This document shows positions 1-7,652 of a DNA stretch of 33,582 bases, one piece after another. Made by a program: the position numbers and the translations under genes. The notes beneath the pieces were generated by a model that was given only the letters and a program-made list of their open reading frames with translations, was not told the origin of the DNA and searched no databases. The stretch comes from a candidate division WWE3 bacterium RIFCSPHIGHO2_01_FULL_42_13 (GTDB lineage: Bacteria > Patescibacteriota > WWE3 > UBA101185 > UBA10185), in contig MEVA01000006.1 in NCBI GenBank assembly GCA_001772625.1, forward strand, positions 130,144-163,725. The letters run 5' to 3'. Position 1 is the stretch's first letter, and every line of letters begins with the position of its first letter.

Positions 1-161
1 CCCTCTTCAATTATTTCAACTTTATCTCCCAGTTCTTTTTGAATAATTCCGGTAAATCTCGTTTCGCTATCATATCTACTTCCTGCAGGCACGGGAATCT
101 TTCCGAATACAAGCGAGTCGCCGAAAAGCAATATCCTTTTTGCATCTTTGTTAACAATCAT
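1..161 (-). CDS. SGNH/GDSL-family hydrolase, N-terminal fragment
   Basis: The gene starts with ATG at 161-159 and runs off the left edge, so only about 53 residues are visible. The N-terminus carries the block I motif FGDSLVFG with the putative nucleophile serine. It is followed by a segment resembling SGNH arylesterases (RYDSETRFTG, then KLGD-like and IIEEG). Family members are serine esterases or lipases; the substrate cannot be told. It begins only 4 bp after the stop of the upstream Nudix gene, so the two are probably co-transcribed. No clear Shine-Dalgarno sequence is seen. The family call rests on one motif block and its spacing. Confidence 0.75.
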   Translation of the reverse strand, partial: MIVNKDAKRILLFGDSLVFGKIPVPAGSRYDSETRFTGIIQKELGDKVEIIEE

Positions 162-165
162 TGAG

Positions 166-660
166 TTAATTATAGTTCAAAAACCCATGTTTTTTAAACT
201 CTTCCAAAACATGTCTTAGGTTTTCCGTCTGTCCCTCGAACACAAAATGTTTTTCTATTTCTTCAGGCCCTACCCATTTAATTTGTTTTAGTTCACTTTC
301 CTGTGGTCTTATTTCCTTATGATCACCCGTAAATAATGCTAAAAACTGCTCCTTAACCTGCCCCTTATACATAGATTTTCCTTCTTCCTTTTCGTGTTTA
401 ATTAAATCGTCCGGAAAGTTATATTTTAAGCTAAAGGGAACTCTAAATAAAATTTCAAATTTAGTTGAGCCTAATTCTTCTTTAAGTTCACGCGTCACGC
501 ATTCTTCTACGGATTCGCCTTCATCTACCCCGCCACCCGCCAAGCCCCACTGGTTTTCGTCGTACCTTGATTTTCGGACTATCAAAAAGTTTCCGTTTTT
601 GTCCATAACATAAACATCTACACCTTTTCGATATGGAAGATTTTCGTATTCTGGAAGCAT
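166..660 (-). CDS. Nudix hydrolase
   Basis: A 164-aa protein with a complete Nudix box (Gx5Ex7REUxEExGU) at about residues 43-64: G43, E49, R57, E58, E61, E62, G64. Nudix enzymes cleave nucleoside diphosphates linked to another moiety using Mg2+ held by these glutamates. The length and the N-terminal LPYRKGVDVYVMD-type strand recall the RppH/Ap4A-hydrolase branch, but the substrate is not determinable. The promoter is a TAAAAT hexamer preceded by TGC, 7 nt upstream of the ATG, with no Shine-Dalgarno sequence, so the mRNA is probably leaderless. It heads a short unit with the SGNH hydrolase. Confidence 0.9.
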   Translation of the reverse strand: MLPEYENLPYRKGVDVYVMDKNGNFLIVRKSRYDENQWGLAGGGVDEGESVEECVTRELKEELGSTKFEILFRVPFSLKYNFPDDLIKHEKEEGKSMYKGQVKEQFLALFTGDHKEIRPQESELKQIKWVGPEEIEKHFVFEGQTENLRHVLEEFKKHGFLNYN

Positions 661-667
661 AAAGTTG

Positions 668-673
668 ATTTTA
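668..673 (-). promoter_or_regulatory. -10 element of leaderless Nudix gene
   Basis: TAAAAT on the minus strand, preceded by TGC (extended -10 form TGn), ending 7 nt before the ATG at 660. There is no room for a Shine-Dalgarno leader. Confidence 0.5.
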
Positions 674-684
674 GCACTAAATTA

Positions 685-713
685 TTGACCGCACCCCACA
701 AGTGACATATAAA
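685..713 (+). promoter_or_regulatory. Sigma70-type promoter for the 74-aa ORF
   Basis: TTGACC at 685-690, a 17-bp spacer, then TATAAA at 708-713. The Shine-Dalgarno sequence and ATG follow within 25 nt. Confidence 0.7.
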
Positions 714-735
714 TTCTATGAGGAAGGAGTAACCT

Positions 736-960
736 ATGGAGGTCATCTGTAAATCAGAGAAAGACGCTAAGGAGCTGATGGGCTTGTTCACGACTTGGAG
801 TTCGAGGATGGGCGTTTTTTTAACTGGCCCTGAGAAGACGATTTTGAAGCCTGCTAGTGGGAGTGAGAACGGCTTCTTAAACTTTTTCTCAAACATTGGC
901 ACGCATGCGCCGCACATACAGCTTGTAAAAGGTGTTGAGGGACAGTATGCGAAGCCTTAA
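736..960 (+). CDS. Small hypothetical protein (74 aa)
   Basis: A 74-aa soluble protein that I do not recognise. The start is well supported by a strong Shine-Dalgarno sequence (AGGAAGGAG) a few nt upstream and by a complete -35/-10 promoter with a 17-bp spacer. No membrane segment, signal peptide or known motif is visible, and there is one Cys near the N-terminus. Base composition looks richer in GC than the flanking Nudix and helicase genes. It stands alone between divergently arranged housekeeping genes with its own promoter and a possible terminator, so it looks like an inserted single-gene unit. Function unknown. Confidence 0.7.
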   Translation: MEVICKSEKDAKELMGLFTTWSSRMGVFLTGPEKTILKPASGSENGFLNFFSNIGTHAPHIQLVKGVEGQYAKP

Positions 961-963
961 TCG

Positions 964-1004
964 AGTCGGGGGTTGTCCTTACGAAACCCTCGACCTCCGA
1001 CTTT
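964..1004 (+). terminator. Possible hairpin terminator after the 74-aa ORF
   Basis: AGTCGG (964-969) pairs with CCGACT (997-1002), and the inner GGGTT (970-974) pairs with AACCC (985-989). Only a short TTT follows, so this is a weak intrinsic terminator or another structured element. The rest of the gap to 1142 shows no gene. Confidence 0.4.
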
Positions 1005-1142
1005 ACCAGTACACGGCGGATTAGGTCAAATCCAGCTTACGTGCTATACTTCTTCCCGCGATCGTCCGAAATGGATTTAAGTGAGCCTTTACTACCAGCT
1101 TTAGCCCTTTTATCAATTTTGCACAATCCAAACTAAATAAAA

Positions 1143-2402
1143 ATGTACGAAAGAAGAAATTCAGTAGGAAATAGGTATGGCAATAACTCCAGAAGTGGCG
1201 GTCATAGTAGGTATGGCGGTGGAAGCGGTGGTGGCAACAGATACAGCAGAAATGACAGGGGCAGAAGAGGACAAGGTGGAGGTGGTGGACGTTTTAGTGG
1301 CGAAAAGATAAGTCATAATAGATATGTTGCTAAAGCACAAGATGTGGGACACAGCACAACTTATGTTACCGATATAAAATACTCCGACTTTGATTTAGTT
1401 CAGCTTTTAAAAACAAACTTAGTTAAGAAAAATTATATTTATCCAACAAAAGTACAGTCTCAAGCAATTCCTAATGTTATTGCTGGAAATGATATTTTAG
1501 CAACAGCAAGTACAGGTTCCGGAAAAACAGCGGCTTTTCTTATCCCAATTATAAACCGTGCTATGAAAGATAAGACTACTAAGTGTTTGATTATCACCCC
1601 AACCAGAGAACTTGCCGGTCAAATAAAAAATGAATTTGATTTATTTGCATTGGGGGCTGGGTTAAGACGGGTTCTTGTTATTGGCGGCGAAAATATCCGC
1701 AGACAAACATATGAATTAAGAGATAACCCGCAATTTATAATTGGAACACCGGGAAGACTTAAAGATTTGTTTGAAAGGAACCATTTGAAACTAGGACTTT
1801 TTAACGTGGTTGTTTTAGACGAGGTGGACAGAATGTTAGACATGGGATTTGTAGCCGACATAAAAATGCTAATTTCAAAACTTAATCAAACAAGACAATC
1901 CCTGTTTTTCTCCGCAACAATGACTTCTGCGGCCGAACAAATTGCCAATTCACTGCTTACGGAGCCGGTTAAGATCACAACAGAGGCCCAATCCCCTATT
2001 AAAAACGTGGAGCAGGACGTTGTAAAAGTAACAGGTCAGGGAAAAGTTGAAACTTTACACGGACTACTCATAAAAGATGAGTTTAGAAAAGTTTTAGTGT
2101 TCTCAAAAACCAAAAGAGGTGCAGATAGTTTAACTAAAGAACTTCAAACTAGAGGCTTTAAGGCCGACACAATTCACGGAAATAAGTCACAGCATAAAAG
2201 ATCAAAAGCCTTAGCTTCTTTTAGAAAAGGTGAAATTAAAATTCTTGTAGCAACAGACGTTGCAGCCCGCGGAATAGACGTACCCGACATTACGCACGTT
2301 ATAAACTACGATGAGCCGGCGACTTACAGCGACTACATTCACAGAATTGGCAGAACCGGAAGAATTGGTAAAAAAGGCGTTGCTTTAACTTTCGTAAGAT
2401 AA
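1143..2402 (+). CDS. DEAD-box RNA helicase with Gly/Arg-rich N-terminus
   Basis: A 419-aa ATP-dependent RNA helicase. Residues 1-50 are Gly/Arg/Ser-rich (RGG-like), probably an RNA-binding tail. The core follows: Q motif around 98-109, motif I ASTGSGKT (122-129), Ia PTRELAGQ, Ib TPGRL, motif II at 226-229, motif III SAT (257-259), motif V VATDVAARGID and motif VI HRIGRTGR (400-407). Motif II reads DEVD instead of DEAD. The protein stops soon after motif VI with no C-terminal extension; the RGG tail is at the other end compared with many bacterial family members. Likely roles are ribosome assembly or RNA unwinding. No Shine-Dalgarno sequence precedes the ATG, and no convincing promoter was assigned. 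Confidence 0.95.
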   Translation: MYERRNSVGNRYGNNSRSGGHSRYGGGSGGGNRYSRNDRGRRGQGGGGGRFSGEKISHNRYVAKAQDVGHSTTYVTDIKYSDFDLVQLLKTNLVKKNYIYPTKVQSQAIPNVIAGNDILATASTGSGKTAAFLIPIINRAMKDKTTKCLIITPTRELAGQIKNEFDLFALGAGLRRVLVIGGENIRRQTYELRDNPQFIIGTPGRLKDLFERNHLKLGLFNVVVLDEVDRMLDMGFVADIKMLISKLNQTRQSLFFSATMTSAAEQIANSLLTEPVKITTEAQSPIKNVEQDVVKVTGQGKVETLHGLLIKDEFRKVLVFSKTKRGADSLTKELQTRGFKADTIHGNKSQHKRSKALASFRKGEIKILVATDVAARGIDVPDITHVINYDEPATYSDYIHRIGRTGRIGKKGVALTFVR

Positions 2403-2405
2403 CTT

Positions 2406-3368
2406 TTACGAACTAAGATAGGGTTTAACTAAATCCGCTACCTGCTCATAATTATCCGTGTCCATTAATTGTTCCCTCAACTTATCGGCACCGCGAAATG
2501 ATTTTACATAAACCTTAAAAAATTTCTTCATCACATCAAATTTAAGATTTTCTTTGTAGGTATCACAGTAAAGTTTTGTGTGCTTCAAAAGCAGTTTTAG
2601 ATACTCTTGGGTAATATGTTCTGTTGAGACCTTTTCAAACACCCAAGGATTTAAAAATACTCCTTTGCCAATCATAACTCCATCAACTCCGTACCTTGTA
2701 TGAGCCATTACAGCCTCCTCGTAGCTTGTAATATCGCCATTTCCCACAACAACTGTATCGGGAGCAATCTGATCACGCAGTTTTACAACCTTTTCTATTT
2801 CGTCCCAATGAGCCGGAACTTTTGATTGCTCCTTTGCCGTTCTACCGTGAATTATTAGCGCAGAAAGCTTTTGTTCAAGTAGAAACTCTGCCCATGATTC
2901 TGTAACTATGGCGCTCACTCCTATGCGAGTTTTAACACTTACTGGAAGTCCTCCTGCGCCATCTTTTGTAGCAGAAATTATTTCACCGGCAAGGGTTGGG
3001 TTTTTAATATGTGCTGCCCCGGAACCAATTCTTAACACTCCCCTGTCAGGGCACCCCATGTTTATATCAATTCCGTCAAAGCCCAACTCTTTTACAAGTT
3101 TAGCTGCGGCATAAAAATTCTTAGGATCAGTTCCCCATACTTGAGCAACAATAAAATGCTGCTTTTCAGAAAACTTAAGTCTTGGAATGGTTCTATCGTA
3201 GCCTTTAGAAAATAAAGCTTCTGTATTTGTAAATTCTGTGAAAAGAACATCGGGCTTGGCCGTTTCTGAAATCATTTCTCTAAAAACAAAGTCTGTAACG
3301 CCATCTAAGGGTGCCAAAGTCAAAAAAGGCTTGTTATCAAGTTTTAGTTGTTGCCAGAAGTTTGTCAC
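2406..3368 (-). CDS. dus: tRNA-dihydrouridine synthase
   Basis: A 320-aa FMN-dependent TIM-barrel enzyme that reduces uridines in the tRNA D-loop. Visible motifs are APLDGVTD near residue 19 (FMN binding), MGCPDRGV with the catalytic Cys at about 106, GSGAAHIKNP, VKTRIG, IHGRT and VVGNGDI. The start is GTG at 3368; the next Met lies inside the FMN-binding barrel, so GTG is the only sensible start. It is the last gene of a minus-strand run after the Nudix gene (9 bp gap) and converges with the helicase, only 3 bp away. Which Dus subfamily it belongs to cannot be told. Confidence 0.93.
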   Translation of the reverse strand: MTNFWQQLKLDNKPFLTLAPLDGVTDFVFREMISETAKPDVLFTEFTNTEALFSKGYDRTIPRLKFSEKQHFIVAQVWGTDPKNFYAAAKLVKELGFDGIDINMGCPDRGVLRIGSGAAHIKNPTLAGEIISATKDGAGGLPVSVKTRIGVSAIVTESWAEFLLEQKLSALIIHGRTAKEQSKVPAHWDEIEKVVKLRDQIAPDTVVVGNGDITSYEEAVMAHTRYGVDGVMIGKGVFLNPWVFEKVSTEHITQEYLKLLLKHTKLYCDTYKENLKFDVMKKFFKVYVKSFRGADKLREQLMDTDNYEQVADLVKPYLSS

Positions 3369-3377
3369 TTGGCTATT

Positions 3378-3791
3378 TTACGCCAACATCTCAATAAGGG
3401 GTAATATCCTAGGATTAATAAACTTGTCCGGTATTTCGTAGAAATCAAACCACTTCCACTCAGAAAACTTGTCGGGTTCAGTAAGTTTTGCGTCTTGGTT
3501 TGTAGTGCAGTAAAAGACAAAAAGAGCATCGCCTTTTTTGGCACCCTCAACCTCGCCCAAAAACTTACCAATCTTTAAATCTGTGATACCTGTTTCCTCA
3601 AGCGCTTCCCTTCTAAGATTATCTTCAACACTTTCGCCTGCGGTGCATCTTCCGCCTGGCGTTGTCCAGACTGATATCTTTTTGAATTTATCGGGCGTGT
3701 AATGCCGCAACCCTAAAAGAATCTTATCGTTTTTAATAATTACTGCCGAAGTACACGTATGTTTGTTACCAATTTTATTTAGTTCTTTCAT
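3378..3791 (-). CDS. Nudix hydrolase
   Basis: A 137-aa Nudix protein with box residues G47, E53, R61, E62, E65, E66 and G68 (counted from the start chosen here). A longer reading frame begins at 3905 but would overlap pyrH by more than 100 bp. The ATG at 3791 has a GGTGAG Shine-Dalgarno-like sequence built from the last codons of pyrH, lies 5 bp after the pyrH stop, and starts just before the conserved first strand. This suggests translational coupling with pyrH. The WTTPGG segment before the box resembles dNTP or ADP-ribose pyrophosphatases, but the substrate is uncertain. Confidence 0.88.
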   Translation of the reverse strand: MKELNKIGNKHTCTSAVIIKNDKILLGLRHYTPDKFKKISVWTTPGGRCTAGESVEDNLRREALEETGITDLKIGKFLGEVEGAKKGDALFVFYCTTNQDAKLTEPDKFSEWKWFDFYEIPDKFINPRILPLIEMLA

Positions 3792-3796
3792 GGATT

Positions 3797-4510
3797 TTAA
3801 CTCACCAAAGTCCCAAGCTTTAGTAAACCTTTGTTTAACGCTTTCCCGAGCAAATGTATTTTGTTTGCGCTCATAATTAAAATAGGAATATTGTATTTTT
3901 GACACAAGGCAAAGGCTGTTCCGTCCATAACATTAATACCTTTTTCAAGCGCCTCTTTATATGAGAGTTTTGAATATCTTTTTGCGTTTTTGTGAACTTT
4001 TGGATCTTTGTCGTACGCCCCATCAACATTTGTGGCTTTAATAATAAGGTCACACCCTATTTCACAAGCTCGCAAGGCTGCAGCTGAATCTGTGGTGAAA
4101 AACGGGCTACCAACACCACCAGCAAAAATCACAACCCTACCCTTATCTAAATGCCGTAGCGCGCGGCGTCTTATGTACGGCTCTGCCAAAGATTCCATTC
4201 GGACAGCAGTAAGCATTCGGGTCTGAATACCTTCCTTCTCCATTGATTCTTGAAGCGCAAGCCCATTAATAACTGTTCCAAGCATTCCCATATAATCAGC
4301 GACTGCCCTATCTATATTCATGCCCTCCGTAGACCGGCCTCTAAAAATGTTTCCCGCGCCAATTACAATTGAAAGTTTTACTTTATTATTTTTCTTTATG
4401 GAAACTAGCTCTTTTGCGATTTTTATGTAATTTGGAAAATGGATGCTTTGGGTATCGGAACCAAACAGCTCCCCGCTAAACTTGATTATGATGTTTTCGT
4501 ATTTTGCCAT
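3797..4510 (-). CDS. pyrH: UMP kinase
   Basis: A 237-aa amino-acid-kinase-fold enzyme that converts UMP to UDP, the entry to UTP/CTP synthesis. Family signatures are IKFSGE at the N-terminus, GAGNIFRG (51-58), ADYMGMLGTVINGLALQ (71-87), FFTTDSAAALRACE (137-150), KATNVDGAYDKDP (158-170) and the late MDGTA. Length is typical. It follows typA by 33 bp and precedes the Nudix and dus genes with minimal gaps, so it is probably in the same minus-strand unit. A TATATT hexamer lies 12 nt before the ATG; no Shine-Dalgarno sequence is apparent. Confidence 0.95.
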   Translation of the reverse strand: MAKYENIIIKFSGELFGSDTQSIHFPNYIKIAKELVSIKKNNKVKLSIVIGAGNIFRGRSTEGMNIDRAVADYMGMLGTVINGLALQESMEKEGIQTRMLTAVRMESLAEPYIRRRALRHLDKGRVVIFAGGVGSPFFTTDSAAALRACEIGCDLIIKATNVDGAYDKDPKVHKNAKRYSKLSYKEALEKGINVMDGTAFALCQKYNIPILIMSANKIHLLGKALNKGLLKLGTLVS

Positions 4511-4543
4511 TGGTTTAAGGGGAATATATCACAGAAAGCTAGC

Positions 4544-6364
4544 TTATGCGTTCTTGGCATTTCTCTGCGCTCGCCTTCTCATATCCGCATTCAAAATCTT
4601 TTTTCTAAGCCTTAAGTTTGTAGGGGTAATTTCAAGCAGCTCATCATCCTCAATAAATCCAAGTTTTTGTTCTAAACTCATTTCTGTTGCTGGTGGAATA
4701 AAAATCACATCTTCTCCAGCTGATCTATTATTTGTAAGTTGTTTCTCACGGCAAACATTTAACTCAATATCTTCGTCCCTCCCGTTAACTCCTACAATCA
4801 TACCCTCATACACTGGAACTTGGGGTTCAACAAAAACTGGACCTTTTTCATGAGCACCAACCAGCCCGTAGGTAATGGATTTTCCGGTGTGGGAAGCAAT
4901 TAGCACACCTTTTCTTAACTTTTGAAATTTTGGGCCCATTTTCTGATTTTTTAAAAAGATGGAACTTATAACGGTTGTTCCTTTGGTTAAAGTAAGTAAA
5001 GTTCCTCTTAGACCAAGAAGTCCACGGGTGGTGATTTCAAAAACAAGTCTAGTTGACCCATCGTGAATTTGCTCCTGACTAATAAGCCCGCCCCGTCTTT
5101 TGCCAACTTCGCTTTTTACAGCACCAACGTATTCTGAATCAACATCAACTGTTAGCTCCTCAACTGGTTCCATTTCAATGCCATCAATAACCTTTGTTAT
5201 AACAGTAGGCTTACTTACTTCAACTTCAAAACCTTCCCTTCTTAAAGTCTCCAAAAATACAGACAAGTGAAGCTCCCCTCGCCCTGATAAAACATATTTT
5301 CCATCTTCGGAAATTTTAAATTTCATGGCTACATTTGTTTGCAGCTCTCTTTTGATTCTTTCAAGAATTTTTGTACCGGTTAAAAGATTTCCTTCCGTTC
5401 CTCTAAATGGCGAGGTGTTAGGCCCAATTGTTATAGCTAAAGTTGGTTCCTCTACTTTAATAGTTGGGAGGGCTTCTGGTGTTGCCGGATCGGTAACTGT
5501 ATCCCCAATGCTTGCCGTTTCAATTCCCGTTAGTGTAATAATGTCCCCTGCGATTCCAATCTCAGCTTCGACTCTTCCCAAACCCTGGTTCACATAGACT
5601 TTTTCAGCTGTCGACTCTTTTTTGGTGCCATCTGGCTTAATTACAGTAACTTCCTGCCCTGACTTTACTTCACCTCTTTTAATCCTTCCAATAGCGTATT
5701 TTCCTTTGTAACTGTCCCAATCAAGGGCCGTAACAAGCATTTGAAAGGCTCCCTCATCAACTTTTGGCTCGGGGACGTTATTTATAATTGCCTCAAAAAT
5801 GGGTGCAAAGTCAGCGGGCGCGTTAGGATCAGCAGGAACCTTATTCCAAGCTTTTCCAGCCTTACCCCAAGCGTAAACTACCGGAAAGTCCAGCTGATCC
5901 TCATGGGCAACAAGTTCGAGAAATAGGTCTGAAATCTTCGAAATAGTGTTATCTACAAGCGAGTTTGGCTTATCGATTTTATTTACAATCACAATGATCT
6001 TTAAATTTAACTCCAGTGCCTTTTTCAAAACAAATTTGGTTTGTGGCATTGGACCTTCTTGTGCGTCAACCACTAAAAGTGCGCCGTCTGCCATATTCAA
6101 AGTTCGCTCAACCTCACCACCAAAGTCAGCGTGTCCTGGAGTATCAATAATATTTATTTTTGTTCCTTTGTAAGATACAGCAATGTTTTTTGCCAAAATG
6201 GTAATTCCCCGCTCCCTTTCCTGATCGTTTGAGTCCATAATCAAGTCTTGATGCATAAAAGCTTCATTTTCGCGGAAAGTTTTAGATTGTTTTAGTAAAC
6301 CATCAACAATGGTGGTTTTACCGTGGTCAACGTGCGCAATTATAGCTACATTTCTGAGTTTCAT
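4544..6364 (-). CDS. typA: Translational GTPase TypA/BipA
   Basis: A 606-aa ribosome-binding GTPase of the EF-G class, involved in ribosome assembly and stress adaptation. G1 HVDHGKTT is at residues 11-18, switch I carries RERGITI, G3 is DTPGHADFGGEVER, and G4 is NKIDKP. The order of domains II, III and V and the TypA-specific C-terminal domain are consistent with full length. The protein ends in a basic tail (RRRAQRNAKNA). TAAAAT lies 9 nt before the ATG and there is no Shine-Dalgarno sequence. The start lies 12 bp after the GIY-YIG stop, so readthrough from that gene is also likely. Confidence 0.96.
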   Translation of the reverse strand: MKLRNVAIIAHVDHGKTTIVDGLLKQSKTFRENEAFMHQDLIMDSNDQERERGITILAKNIAVSYKGTKINIIDTPGHADFGGEVERTLNMADGALLVVDAQEGPMPQTKFVLKKALELNLKIIVIVNKIDKPNSLVDNTISKISDLFLELVAHEDQLDFPVVYAWGKAGKAWNKVPADPNAPADFAPIFEAIINNVPEPKVDEGAFQMLVTALDWDSYKGKYAIGRIKRGEVKSGQEVTVIKPDGTKKESTAEKVYVNQGLGRVEAEIGIAGDIITLTGIETASIGDTVTDPATPEALPTIKVEEPTLAITIGPNTSPFRGTEGNLLTGTKILERIKRELQTNVAMKFKISEDGKYVLSGRGELHLSVFLETLRREGFEVEVSKPTVITKVIDGIEMEPVEELTVDVDSEYVGAVKSEVGKRRGGLISQEQIHDGSTRLVFEITTRGLLGLRGTLLTLTKGTTVISSIFLKNQKMGPKFQKLRKGVLIASHTGKSITYGLVGAHEKGPVFVEPQVPVYEGMIVGVNGRDEDIELNVCREKQLTNNRSAGEDVIFIPPATEMSLEQKLGFIEDDELLEITPTNLRLRKKILNADMRRRAQRNAKNA

Positions 6365-6373
6365 GACAGTAGG

Positions 6374-6379
6374 ATTTTA
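6374..6379 (-). promoter_or_regulatory. -10 element before typA
   Basis: TAAAAT on the minus strand, ending 9 nt before the typA ATG. No Shine-Dalgarno sequence lies between. Confidence 0.4.
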
Positions 6380-6664
6380 CACGACATTTGAAGAATCACT
6401 AGGGGTAAACGCCAGTACCAAGGTTTCCTTTTCAGGCCGTGAAAGCCTTTTTAGTATAGCTTCTCGTTTCATAGCTTCGCTGCGGGAAGAAAAGACCTCT
6501 TTATATACAAGTTTAAAGGAGGAGAAGTATTTCATATACTTTGCTGACTTTGGCCCGCGCTTTTTGTGCTCTTCCAACCTTTTCTTAAGATTCTTTGTCT
6601 GGCCAATGTAAAAAGTGTTTGCGGATGTGAGTAAGATGTAGACGGTGAAAGGTTGGGTTTTCAT
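6377..6664 (-). CDS. GIY-YIG domain endonuclease-like protein
   Basis: A 95-aa single-domain protein of the UPF0213 type. The GIY-YIG core appears as VYILLTSANTFYIGQTKN near the N-terminus, followed by RLEEHKKR, KYF..FKLVYKE and the conserved EAMKREAILKRL. Stand-alone GIY-YIG proteins of this size are common in bacteria; their roles are mostly unknown, with DNA repair or processing assumed. TACAAT lies 8 nt before the ATG and there is no Shine-Dalgarno sequence. typA follows 12 bp downstream. The C-terminal tail after ETLVLAF is not conserved-looking. Confidence 0.9.
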   Translation of the reverse strand: MKTQPFTVYILLTSANTFYIGQTKNLKKRLEEHKKRGPKSAKYMKYFSSFKLVYKEVFSSRSEAMKREAILKRLSRPEKETLVLAFTPSDSSNVV

Positions 6665-6672
6665 TACGACTG

Positions 6673-6678
6673 ATTGTA
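6673..6678 (-). promoter_or_regulatory. -10 element before the GIY-YIG gene
   Basis: TACAAT on the minus strand, ending 8 nt before the ATG at 6664, consistent with a leaderless transcript. Confidence 0.45.
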
Positions 6679-6682
6679 CAGT

Positions 6683-6964
6683 TTAATCATCGTGATGGGT
6701 AAATAGACTTTTATCTTCATCGTCTAATGAGAATTTTTCAAGCTGGACTATTTTTGCTGATTTTCTGTATTCCTGGGGTACTACAAGCAAAGCCTCATCT
6801 TTTGTATTTAAATCCACTACAATCCAGGCTTTGTGCTCTCCATCTGAACATCCCCAATCAGCATTTGTCATAAAGTGAGAACCTGTTTTAAGAAAAGTTT
6901 TAACCGCACGCTCGCAGGCAAGCTTAGTACCTTCATGAGGAGCTTCAATTAAAAATCTGCTCAT
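6683..6964 (-). CDS. Conserved hypothetical protein (93 aa)
   Basis: A small soluble protein without membrane segments. It has an N-terminal strand (SRFLIEAPHE), a helix rich in Ala and Lys, and a central GSHFMTNADWGCSDGEHKAWIV-type stretch holding Cys, His and Trp. A strand-helix-strand pattern ends in an acidic, His-containing tail. The pattern is compatible with a ferredoxin-like alpha/beta fold, but this is only an impression and no family is assigned. Two -10-like hexamers overlap just upstream; TATTAT is 6 nt before the ATG. It lies 18 bp upstream of the GIY-YIG gene. Confidence 0.75.
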   Translation of the reverse strand: MSRFLIEAPHEGTKLACERAVKTFLKTGSHFMTNADWGCSDGEHKAWIVVDLNTKDEALLVVPQEYRKSAKIVQLEKFSLDDEDKSLFTHHDD

Positions 6965-6970
6965 AGGTAG

Positions 6971-6976
6971 ATAATA
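6971..6976 (-). promoter_or_regulatory. -10 element before the 93-aa gene
   Basis: TATTAT on the minus strand, 6 nt before the ATG at 6964. An overlapping TATACT lies 5 nt further upstream. Confidence 0.4.
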
Positions 6977-7041
6977 GTATATATTTGCAAAACAGCAAAG
7001 AGGGGTGAATCAGGGCTTAAACTTATTGGAGTTTGATTATA

Positions 7042-7587
7042 TTATAACTTTGTGTGCTCTGAAAGCTTTACTCTAACAGACTCCGCTATGGTTGATGTGC
7101 TTACATAAGTTAAAACATCAATATCTGGAGCATAAAGCTCAATCATATCAAGATCAGGTCGGTCAAAAATTCTTGCTCCTTTAACTTTCTTACCGGCAAG
7201 CATTTCTTGCTTAAGTTTGGCGTATTTTTCTGGTGGCAAATAAAAATCTGCATCGCCCACTTGGTGGCGGTACGGATCTGGTCTTCTAATGTAAAGATAG
7301 GAATAAGTTTGTTCTGGAACATCGCCTTTGGCTGGTATAACTATTGGCTCCAAAAGTCGAAAGTACTTCTGCTTCATATTGTCTGATTCTTCAGTCAGTT
7401 CTTTTCGAATGTTTGTGAGAGTTTCATATTCATCGTCATACTGGCAGAAAATACCCATGTTTTCGGCGTTTGCGAAATACTTGCCAAATGACTGTTTGCA
7501 GAGCCTGTAGGATTCAAAATGAACATGCTCAATGGCTTTTAGTAGTTCGTCTTTGGTTTTGATTGGGCTGAATCTGTACAGCTTCAT
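7042..7587 (-). CDS. Hypothetical protein (181 aa)
   Basis: I do not recognise a family. The protein is soluble, with no signal or membrane segment. Its N-terminal half is rich in aromatic residues and includes HVHFESYRLCKQSFGKYF. The middle has a PIVIPAKGDVPE segment followed by a YLYIRRPDPYRHQVGDADF stretch, and the C-terminus is a helix-strand pattern (DMIELYAPDIDVLTYV). Codon use resembles the neighbouring leaderless genes. A TAAAAT hexamer lies 11 nt before the start; no Shine-Dalgarno sequence is seen. It is divergent from the S51 peptidase-like gene, with 65 bp between the two starts. Confidence 0.75.
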   Translation of the reverse strand: MKLYRFSPIKTKDELLKAIEHVHFESYRLCKQSFGKYFANAENMGIFCQYDDEYETLTNIRKELTEESDNMKQKYFRLLEPIVIPAKGDVPEQTYSYLYIRRPDPYRHQVGDADFYLPPEKYAKLKQEMLAGKKVKGARIFDRPDLDMIELYAPDIDVLTYVSTSTIAESVRVKLSEHTKL

Positions 7588-7637
7588 AATATATCGTCAT
7601 TTTACTATAAATAGAGCACGAATCAGAGAAGGAAGCT

Positions 7638-7646
7638 TGATATAAT
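7638..7646 (+). promoter_or_regulatory. Extended -10 promoter, leaderless start
   Basis: TGATATAAT, a perfect extended -10 (TGn plus TATAAT), ends 6 nt before the ATG at 7653. The expected transcription start falls on or next to the start codon. No -35 is seen. Confidence 0.65.
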
Positions 7647-7652
7647 CTAAAA

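Noticed and set aside
618-917. A 99-aa minus-strand frame overlapping the 74-aa gene
   Set aside because: It overlaps both the Nudix start and the well-signalled plus-strand gene and has no start signals.
3792-3905. N-terminal extension of the second Nudix protein
   Set aside because: It overlaps pyrH by more than 100 bp, while the ATG at 3791 has a Shine-Dalgarno-like site and fits the family start.
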